34,686 nucleotides of DNA, taken from Candidatus Atribacteria bacterium ADurb.Bin276. GTDB lineage: Bacteria; Atribacterota; Atribacteria; Atribacterales; Atribacteraceae. The stretch's first letter is position 1, and every line of letters starts with the position of its first letter. Below are positions 6,953 through 13,121 of this stretch, one piece after another. A model generated the notes under the pieces. The model saw only the letters and a program-made list of their open reading frames with translations, was not told the origin of the DNA and searched no databases. The stretch spans positions 1 to 34,686 of the forward strand of contig MWBQ01000084.1 of NCBI GenBank assembly GCA_002069605.1. The letters run 5' to 3'. Position numbers and translations under genes: made by a program.

Positions 6953-8719
6953 ATGGCAAAAGTCATACAAAATAGAAGTGAAAAAGAATCTCCCGAAAAG
7001 CTGGTAACGATATTCATTGATGGAAGAGAATGTCAGGTCCCGGAAAATTTATCTCTTTTAGAAGCCTGCCGAATGGAAGGGTATCATATTCCAACCCTCT
7101 GTTACATGGATGGTCTTACCCCCTGGGGTGGATGCCGAATCTGTGTGGTTGAGGTAGAAGGCCAACCTAATCTGGTTGCTTCTTGTGTCACACCAATTCG
7201 GGAAGGAATGAAAGTTCTTACAGCTTCGAAGAAAGTTCGAGAAGCCCGCAGAGCCAATTTAGAGCTCATTTTGTCGAACCATCCTTTAGATTGCCAGCTT
7301 TGTGATCGAAACCAATCCTGTGATCTACAGAGCCTCTGTTATGAATTTGGTATCCGAGAGATTCGTTTTCAGGGAGAAAGGAAAACTCATCCTATTGATA
7401 ACAGTAGTCCTTCGGTAAAGAGAGACCTTGATCGATGTATACTTTGTGGGCGATGCATTCGGACCTGTGCTGAGGTTCAAAGCGTTTATGCTATTGATTT
7501 TGCCGATCGTGGGTTCAATTCCTATGTCAGTCCTTCACTAGGACTTCCTCTGGGTGAAAGTGTCTGTATCAACTGCGGTCAATGTGTTTTAGCCTGTCCA
7601 ACCGGTGCTCTTTCAGAAGTGAGTCATGTTGAAATGGTATGGGAAGCCTTAGATGATCCAGAAAAATATGTTATTCTTCAGACTGCCCCAGCGGTTCGAG
7701 TGAGTATTGGTGAACCATTTGGGATACCCATAGGGAGTATCTCCACCGGGAAAATGGTAGCCGGCTTTCGTCGCTTAGGTTTTGATGCAGTTTTTGATAC
7801 CAATTTTGCTGCAGATTTGACCATTCTTGAAGAAGGAACTGAATTTATTAACCGGGTTAAAAAAGGTGGGAAATTGCCTCTTCTAACTTCTTGCAGTCCG
7901 GGCTGGATAAAATTTATGGAACATTTTTATCCTGAACTCATGGAGAATGTGTCAACTTGCAAATCACCTCAGCAAATGTTTGGAGCTCTGGCGAAGACCT
8001 ATTATGCCCAAAAAATGGGTATCGATCCTATGAACGTTGTGGTAGTCTCGATAATGCCCTGTACGGCGAAGAAATATGAGTGTCAACGTGATGAAATGAA
8101 AGCTAGTGGGTATCAGGATGTTGATTATTCTCTTACTACCCGAGAAGCAGCCCGAATGCTCAAAGAAAAGGGCATTGATCTCAAAGAAATGCCTGAGGAA
8201 GACTTTGATCCAGCCCTGGGTATTTCAACTGGTGCAGCCGCAGTCTTTGGAGCTACCGGGGGGGTTATGGAAGCTGCTCTTCGAACCGTGTACGAAGTTT
8301 TAACCGGAGAAACTTTAGCACGACTTGATTTCACCGATGTACGAGGAATTGAAGGAGTTAAGGAAGCAACCATCAACGTTGGTGGATTGGAAGTGAATGT
8401 TGCGGTTGCCCATGGATTAGGGAATGCCAGAATCTTGATGGACCAGATCCGACAAGGAGGCTCCAAGTATCATTTTATTGAGATAATGGCTTGTCCTGGT
8501 GGCTGTATTGGTGGAGGCGGTCAACCTATCCCAACCGATCTGGAGATTCGTATGAAGAGAATAGAAGCTATTTATGAGGTCGACCGGCACTTTCCCATTC
8601 GGAAATCTCATGATAATCCAGCTATCAAGAAACTATATGAAGAATTTCTTGGCGAGCCGAATAGTGAGAAGTCGCATCATCTCTTACATACCCATTACAC
8701 TTGTCGGGAAAAAATGTAA
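6953..8719 (+). CDS. hydA: [FeFe]-hydrogenase catalytic subunit
   Basis: A 588-aa group-A [FeFe]-hydrogenase. Order of domains: plant-type [2Fe-2S] (C50, C61, C64, C78); His-ligated [4Fe-4S] (H110, C114, C117, C123); two [4Fe-4S] motifs (C162/165/168/172 and C205/208/211/215); H-cluster motifs L1 TSCSPGW (312-318), L2 MPCTAKKYE (368-376) and L3 from E510, with C514 and C518; then the small-subunit-like C-terminal segment. It interconverts H2 with protons and electrons at the H-cluster. L1 has serine where the textbook motif TSCCPxW has its second cysteine. There is no C-terminal NuoE-like extension. AAGGAGAG precedes the ATG. It is the last gene of the operon, cytoplasmic, with no signal peptide. 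Maturation genes hydEFG are not in the window. Confidence 0.97.
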   Translation: MAKVIQNRSEKESPEKLVTIFIDGRECQVPENLSLLEACRMEGYHIPTLCYMDGLTPWGGCRICVVEVEGQPNLVASCVTPIREGMKVLTASKKVREARRANLELILSNHPLDCQLCDRNQSCDLQSLCYEFGIREIRFQGERKTHPIDNSSPSVKRDLDRCILCGRCIRTCAEVQSVYAIDFADRGFNSYVSPSLGLPLGESVCINCGQCVLACPTGALSEVSHVEMVWEALDDPEKYVILQTAPAVRVSIGEPFGIPIGSISTGKMVAGFRRLGFDAVFDTNFAADLTILEEGTEFINRVKKGGKLPLLTSCSPGWIKFMEHFYPELMENVSTCKSPQQMFGALAKTYYAQKMGIDPMNVVVVSIMPCTAKKYECQRDEMKASGYQDVDYSLTTREAARMLKEKGIDLKEMPEEDFDPALGISTGAAAVFGATGGVMEAALRTVYEVLTGETLARLDFTDVRGIEGVKEATINVGGLEVNVAVAHGLGNARILMDQIRQGGSKYHFIEIMACPGGCIGGGGQPIPTDLEIRMKRIEAIYEVDRHFPIRKSHDNPAIKKLYEEFLGEPNSEKSHHLLHTHYTCREKM

Positions 8720-8722
8720 TGA

Positions 8723-8738
8723 GTTGGATTTTTCCAAC
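8723..8738 (+). other. Small hairpin just after hydA
   Basis: GTTGGA (8723-8728) and TCCAAC (8733-8738) form a 6-bp stem with a TTTT loop, four bases after the hydA stop. It is followed by AT-rich sequence. It may stabilise the 3' end of the hydrogenase transcript or add to termination by the larger hairpin downstream. Confidence 0.4.
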
Positions 8739-8760
8739 GATTAAAAATTCTTAATTAATT

Positions 8761-8800
8761 CATTCCGTTCCCCTTAACTGTGTAAAAGGGGAACGGAATG
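8761..8800. terminator. Strong hairpin at end of hydrogenase operon
   Basis: A perfect 15-bp stem (8761-8775 with 8786-8800, arm CATTCCGTTCCCCTT) closes a 10-base loop, AACTGTGTAA. It lies between the hydA stop and the next promoter, where a terminator is expected. No long T-run follows on either strand, so it departs from the textbook intrinsic terminator. It could act with other factors or as a 3'-end stabiliser. Confidence 0.6.
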
Positions 8801-8834
8801 TGTACTGCTTTACCTTAATCCTTCCCAATCTCCC

Positions 8835-8863
8835 TTGTATCGAAATTAAATCTCGAGTACAAT
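8835..8863 (+). promoter_or_regulatory. Promoter of the amrA-mre-rng gene run
   Basis: TTGTAT (8835-8840) and TACAAT (8858-8863) are separated by 17 bases. The -10 box ends only eight bases before the ATG at 8872. Transcription would therefore start at or within a base or two of the start codon, and no Shine-Dalgarno sequence is visible. The first gene is predicted to be leaderless. Confidence 0.6.
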
Positions 8864-8871
8864 GATTTTCT

Positions 8872-9300
8872 ATGGAAAAGGTTATTTTATCAATTGATCC
8901 AGGAACCGAAAAATGCGGAATTGCGCTTTTAGATCGAAAAGGAGGGGTGATTCATCAGGCAATCCTTCCGGTTGATGAGTTAGAGCCCTCAATAAATAAA
9001 ATATCCAAAGCATATTGGCCTATAAAAGTTATCATCGGGAACAGTACTGGCCGCAAGAGAGTAGTACAATTAATGAAAAAAATGAAAATAGATTATGTAA
9101 TTATTGAAGAAAAACACAGTACTTTAGAAGCACGAAAACTTTATTTTAAAATGAATCCACCTCGGGGGTTAAAAAAGCTTTTGCCAAAAGGTTTTTTGGT
9201 TCCTTCAGTAGCCATTGATGATTGGTCGGCAGTTATTATCGGCCATCGCTATCTTTCTCATTTTAAATCGGACGGTGACAACCATGATGTTACCCAATGA
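8872..9300 (+). CDS. RuvC/YqgF-like (RNase H-fold) protein of unknown function
   Basis: A 142-aa protein of the RuvC/YqgF branch of the RNase H fold. The first strand carries ILSIDPGTEKCGIALLD with D9. A second block, VIIGNSTG (53-60), resembles the substrate loop of YqgF-type proteins. Acidic residues E79/E80 (IIEEKHSTLEAR) and D116/D117 (AIDDWSAVIIGHRYL) sit where the remaining metal-binding residues are expected. So the active site looks complete, pointing to a nuclease of structured DNA or RNA, but the substrate cannot be told from sequence. It is shorter than canonical RuvC. It has no visible ribosome-binding site and lies right behind the promoter at 8835-8863. It overlaps the next gene by 17 bases. 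Confidence 0.8.
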   Translation: MEKVILSIDPGTEKCGIALLDRKGGVIHQAILPVDELEPSINKISKAYWPIKVIIGNSTGRKRVVQLMKKMKIDYVIIEEKHSTLEARKLYFKMNPPRGLKKLLPKGFLVPSVAIDDWSAVIIGHRYLSHFKSDGDNHDVTQ

Positions 9301-9844
9301 ACTTGGTTCTATTTTAACCAATTTAGCCAGAAGGGCTATTGAATATTTTTTAGTCCACCGAACGTATCTTCCGGTACCCAGGGATCTCTTCCGGGAATTA
9401 TATGAACAAAAAGCAGGAGTTTTTATTTGTCTCAAAATTCATGGGCAACTTCGAGGGTGTATCGGAACCTTTCATCCCCAGCATGATCATTTAATCGCTG
9501 AAATTATTTATAATGCCGTTAGTGCGGCTGTTGAGGATCCCCGCTTTCCCCCGGTTACTCTTAAAGACCTCCCCGACATTCATATTACCGTTGATATTCT
9601 GACTCCTCCTGAATCAATCGACTCTCCGGATCAGCTTGATCCAAAGAGATATGGAGTTATCGTTCAAAGGGGCTGGCGAAGAGGTCTTTTACTCCCTGAC
9701 ATTGAAGGAGTCGATTCTATTCAGGAACAAATCCGTATTGCTCGCGCCAAAGCTGGGATTAAACCAAATGAGCCAGTTGAGCTTTTTCGGTTCCGAGTTG
9801 AACGATACAGTGAATTAGAAAATTATGAGGAAAATCACCGATGA
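9284..9844 (+). CDS. amrA: AmmeMemoRadiSam system protein A (AMMECR1 domain)
   Basis: A 186-aa AMMECR1-family protein. The signature LRGCIGT is at 56-62, followed by NAVSAAVEDPRFPPVT (77-92) and RGLLLPD (133-139), all typical of the family. I chose the ATG at 9284 (next ATG at 9287), which begins MMLPNEL. The longer frame from 9215 would run far into the previous gene and add a non-homologous leader. In many prokaryotes this domain goes with a MEMO-family protein and the radical SAM enzyme encoded next. MEMO is absent here. The molecular function of the system is not established. Confidence 0.9.
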   Translation: MMLPNELGSILTNLARRAIEYFLVHRTYLPVPRDLFRELYEQKAGVFICLKIHGQLRGCIGTFHPQHDHLIAEIIYNAVSAAVEDPRFPPVTLKDLPDIHITVDILTPPESIDSPDQLDPKRYGVIVQRGWRRGLLLPDIEGVDSIQEQIRIARAKAGIKPNEPVELFRFRVERYSELENYEENHR

Positions 9845-10836
9845 TTGAAGCTCAATATTGGACAGCCGAGACGGACCAGAGAGTAAGATGTTTTCTTTGT
9901 CCTCATCAATGTCGGATTAACCCAGGAAGGCGTGGACTTTGTCAAATACGAGAAAATAGAGCCGGAGTTTTGTACGCTTTAACCTATAACCGGATTTCAG
10001 TTGTCCATATGGATCCAATTGAAAAGAAACCTTTGTATCATTTTTTTCCTGGGAAGGAAATTCTTTCAGTTGGAAGTGTGGGTTGTAATTTAAAATGTCA
10101 ATTTTGTCAAAATTGGGAGATCTCGCAAACTGGTTTTGTAGACAATCTCAAACAGACCGATTCCCAAAAAATAGTTTCAATCGCTCAATCTCAAGGATCG
10201 ATAGGAATTGCCTATACTTACAATGAACCTTTTATCTGGTGGGAATTTGTAAGAGAAACCAGTGAAAAAGCAAAAAAGGTTCAATTGAAGAATGTCTTGG
10301 TGACCAATGGATACGTCAATTCGCAACCACTCCTGGAACTCCTTCCTTATATCGATGCGATGAACATTGATTTAAAGGCGATGGACGATGATTTTTATCG
10401 AAGTTACTGTGGAGGTTCATTAACGCCGGTTTTAGAAACAATTGAACTGAGTTATCAAAAAAAAGTACATATTGAAATCACCAATCTTTTAGTAACCGGT
10501 CTTAACCACACCCCAGAACATCTTCACCGTTTGGTTGATTTTGTTGCCTCAATCAGTCCTGATATTCCTCTTCATTTCTCTCGATATTTTCCAGCCCATC
10601 GAATGGAGACCCCGGCAACTGATCCTGAAGTACTACTTGAAGCCTATAAAATTGCTCGAGGAAAATTACACTTTGTTTATTTAGGGAATTATTACGGAAC
10701 TGAAGGTCAAACCTCTTATTGTTCACAATGTGGAAAACCCTTAATCACCCGTACAGGTTACCGGACTTCTCTTGGTTATTTAGAGAATGCTCATTGTCAG
10801 GTTTGTGGAACTCCCTTTCCTTTGGTAGATGAATGA
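9841..10836 (+). CDS. amrS: AmmeMemoRadiSam system radical SAM enzyme
   Basis: A 331-aa radical SAM protein of the AmrS type. The SAM-cluster motif is C82-x3-C86-x2-C89 (CNLKCQFC). The N-terminus has a further cysteine set (C17, C20, C24, C34) matching the pattern seen in glycyl-radical-activase-like relatives. A C-terminal zinc-ribbon-like pair is formed by C294/C297 and C319/C322. The start overlaps the amrA stop (ATGA), with GAGGAA about eight bases upstream, so the two are coupled. Substrate and reaction are unknown for the family; the constant link to AMMECR1 suggests a shared modification pathway. Confidence 0.93.
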   Translation: MIEAQYWTAETDQRVRCFLCPHQCRINPGRRGLCQIRENRAGVLYALTYNRISVVHMDPIEKKPLYHFFPGKEILSVGSVGCNLKCQFCQNWEISQTGFVDNLKQTDSQKIVSIAQSQGSIGIAYTYNEPFIWWEFVRETSEKAKKVQLKNVLVTNGYVNSQPLLELLPYIDAMNIDLKAMDDDFYRSYCGGSLTPVLETIELSYQKKVHIEITNLLVTGLNHTPEHLHRLVDFVASISPDIPLHFSRYFPAHRMETPATDPEVLLEAYKIARGKLHFVYLGNYYGTEGQTSYCSQCGKPLITRTGYRTSLGYLENAHCQVCGTPFPLVDE

Positions 10837-11822
10837 AACGTTCTCAATTATTATTGATATTCCTTTTTGGATTGGCAGGAGTTTTTATAATATGGGCAGC
10901 AATCAGGCCCAATCCATTACAACATTTTATTTATGAAGGCTTTGATACCTGGATTGAAATCGACCTTCCATCCCGACATCAGAGCTTATCACAAAATATT
11001 GCAGCTATTATCCAAGAGTTGGATGAAAAATGGGATCGATTTGATCAAAGGAGCGAAGTTTGGAAAATAAACCAAAACCAAGAGCCAATAGAGATCGGTA
11101 ACTCAACCTGCGACTTGATATTACATGCTCAAGAGCTGCAAAATTTAACTGAAGGTTTTTTTAATATTTTTCTTGGATCGTTGATGGATGAGTGGAGTTT
11201 TAACAATAATCCTCGACTTCCTTCTCCCGATCGGATTCAAGTTCTAACTGAGCAAGTTGCTAGTTCTACTATTTTCATCAATAAAGAAACAAAAAGTGCT
11301 CAACGAATTGGGCAAGGAAAGATAGATTTAGGAGGGATAGCCAAGGGATACCTGGTGGATAAAATTATAATAGAATTGGAAAAAAAGCAAGTATCCCCAG
11401 CGCTGGTAAATGCGGGAGGTACAGTATTTGCTTTGGGAAAAAAATTCCGAGTAGGTATTTTACATCCTCGACAAGAGTCATTGGTTGGAGTTATCGAGGT
11501 AAAAGACCAGGCGGTATCTACATCAGGTGATTATTATCGTTTTTTTGAACAAGAGGGTATTCGTTACTATCATATCATTAATCCCTATACCGGATACTCC
11601 TCGGGTTATTTTTCCAGCGTAACAGTGGTTTATCCTAATGCTGCCGATGCTGATGCCATCTCAACCGCAGTTATGGCAGGAGGACCTAAGCTCATACCAA
11701 TTGTGGAAAGACGATTTCCAGGTGTGGCCATTATTGCTATACAATCCAATGAAAAGTTAATTATGAATAATGCTGCATTAAAAATATTTCAAAAAGATTC
11801 GACGGATAAAATCCATCCATGA
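10833..11822 (+). CDS. apbE: FAD:protein FMN transferase (ApbE)
   Basis: A 329-aa ApbE-family enzyme, which attaches FMN from FAD to a threonine or serine of extracytoplasmic flavoproteins such as Rnf and Nqr subunits, using Mg2+. An N-terminal membrane segment (about 5-24, no lipobox cysteine) would hold it on the outer face of the cytoplasmic membrane. Family motifs are DLGGIAKGYLVD (165-176), NAGG (193-196), VSTSGDY (228-234), HIINPYTG (247-254) and the metal-binding stretch DADAISTA (272-279). The start overlaps the amrS stop (ATGA). No obvious target flavoprotein is encoded in this window; an Rnf complex elsewhere would fit the ferredoxin-based metabolism of the hydrogenase operon. Confidence 0.95.
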   Translation: MKRSQLLLIFLFGLAGVFIIWAAIRPNPLQHFIYEGFDTWIEIDLPSRHQSLSQNIAAIIQELDEKWDRFDQRSEVWKINQNQEPIEIGNSTCDLILHAQELQNLTEGFFNIFLGSLMDEWSFNNNPRLPSPDRIQVLTEQVASSTIFINKETKSAQRIGQGKIDLGGIAKGYLVDKIIIELEKKQVSPALVNAGGTVFALGKKFRVGILHPRQESLVGVIEVKDQAVSTSGDYYRFFEQEGIRYYHIINPYTGYSSGYFSSVTVVYPNAADADAISTAVMAGGPKLIPIVERRFPGVAIIAIQSNEKLIMNNAALKIFQKDSTDKIHP

Positions 11823-12640
11823 AAAAAAAGATATTGTTTATTCTCATCATTGCAATTGTTTCTTTTCAACTGGTGGTTTTTTCTATTCAAAAACATGAAG
11901 TATCTGGTTGGTTAGGAAACTTACGATGGGCTACCGTTCCCTTTCATCGTGGATGGCTTGTCGTACAGAATGGGTTGGACCAAGTAGTTTCCAATTTTAC
12001 ATCAAAAAGAATTTTACTAGAAGAAAATAAAAGTCTTCAAAAAGAAGTTGGCCGACTTCAGAACGAACTGACTATTTTAACTGAACAAATCCGTGAGTTA
12101 GAAATGAAATTTACGGCTGGAGCTATTGAAAAGCAAATACCTTTTGATGTAGTACCCTCATTAGTAATTGGTCGGGATCCTTATGATTGGTTTGGAAAAC
12201 TGATCATAGATAAAGGAACCAATGACGAGATAATTCCTGATTTGACGGTGGTTACCTATCAGGGTTTGGTGGGGAGGGTGGAACAAACCTATCCCAATTA
12301 TTCAATTGTTCGTCTGATTTTAAGTTCTGAAATAGCAACTGGTGCAATCCTTCAAAGGACCAGGGATTTAGGAGTAGTGGAAGGGAATGGAAGAGGGCTA
12401 TGCGTTATGCGTTATGTTTATCGAGCTTCCCAGGTTCAAGTTGGAGATTTGGCAATAACATCTGGTTTAGGGACTAGTACACCCCGGGGCATAGTTATTG
12501 GCAAAGTGTTGGATATCAAAGAATCTGAAGGAAGCCTTTTTAAGGAAGTCATTGTACAACCGGAGTGTGATTTTTCTCTCTTAGATCAGGTTTTTATTAT
12601 TCGTCCGCCTGGAACTGGTGATAGTGATGACGTTCAGTAA
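11819..12640 (+). CDS. mreC: Rod shape-determining protein MreC
   Basis: A 273-aa MreC, the bitopic elongasome protein linking MreB to the peptidoglycan synthases. It has one N-terminal membrane segment (about 4-23), a coiled coil rich in Leu/Glu heptads (about 62-98), and a β-rich C-terminal domain containing the family stretch GLVGRVEQTYPNYS. The start overlaps the apbE stop (ATGA). MreD, PBP2 and RodA follow directly. No mreB is present in the window, so MreB must be encoded elsewhere. Confidence 0.95.
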   Translation: MKKKILFILIIAIVSFQLVVFSIQKHEVSGWLGNLRWATVPFHRGWLVVQNGLDQVVSNFTSKRILLEENKSLQKEVGRLQNELTILTEQIRELEMKFTAGAIEKQIPFDVVPSLVIGRDPYDWFGKLIIDKGTNDEIIPDLTVVTYQGLVGRVEQTYPNYSIVRLILSSEIATGAILQRTRDLGVVEGNGRGLCVMRYVYRASQVQVGDLAITSGLGTSTPRGIVIGKVLDIKESEGSLFKEVIVQPECDFSLLDQVFIIRPPGTGDSDDVQ

Positions 12641-13121
12641 ATTGGTGCTCGTCATTTTGGTTTTTTTTTCAATAATTTTTTTTAAAAATAATGTATTGAC
12701 CCAATATTGGCCAATATTGGGTCAACTCTCCTTTTTACCTTTCATGATTTGGGCGGTTTGTGTTTCAGAGAAAAGATGGTATTTCGCACTAATTTCCTGC
12801 CTTTTGGTTGCATTTCTGTTGGAATTTTTTTCTTTTTCTATCTTTTGTTTTCATATTTTATTAAGCATTGGCCTTTTTTTATTGGCACAGACTTGGATTT
12901 CCTTTTTCTCGATTACCAGTGGATCGCTTTTAGGATTTTGTCTGACAGCATCTGGCGTTGAAATATTCTTCATTATAGTCTTACAATATTTTACCCGAAG
13001 CGTTCAACACTCTTGGTTGTTTTCGGTCGAGCTGTTGGCTCTTTCTTTTTTCTTAAACCTCCTTGTGCTTTCTGCCTGGTTATATTACTTCCCACCCGAG
13101 AGGTTAAATAATGTGGAATGA
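12627..13121 (+). CDS. mreD: Rod shape-determining protein MreD
   Basis: A highly hydrophobic protein of 164 aa with about five membrane segments, in the invariant position between mreC and mrdA. It is identified mainly by size, hydrophobicity and context, since MreD is poorly conserved. I chose the ATG at 12627; GTG at 12618 or 12624 is also possible and would add up to three residues. The gene overlaps mreC by 14 bases and mrdA by 11. Its first part is very T-rich (T9 at 12661-12669, T8 at 12676-12683), followed by a 30-bp perfect palindrome at 12696-12725. Confidence 0.85.
   Translation: MTFSKLVLVILVFFSIIFFKNNVLTQYWPILGQLSFLPFMIWAVCVSEKRWYFALISCLLVAFLLEFFSFSIFCFHILLSIGLFLLAQTWISFFSITSGSLLGFCLTASGVEIFFIIVLQYFTRSVQHSWLFSVELLALSFFLNLLVLSAWLYYFPPERLNNVE
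12696..12725. repeat. 30-bp perfect palindrome inside mreD
   Basis: The half-site TTGACCCAATATTGG (12696-12710) is followed immediately by its exact reverse complement (12711-12725), with no spacer. It lies in the mreD reading frame and encodes LTQYWPILGQ. The inner 20 bases are two tandem copies of CCAATATTGG, each of which is itself a palindrome. It is long for chance and may be a protein-binding site, an mRNA hairpin or a recombination scar. Confidence 0.9.

Noticed and set aside
8125-8466. 113-aa open frame on the minus strand within hydA
   Set aside because: It mirrors the codon pattern of hydA, has no ribosome-binding site and resembles no family. The same holds for the other minus-strand frames over real genes; no minus-strand gene is supported in the window.
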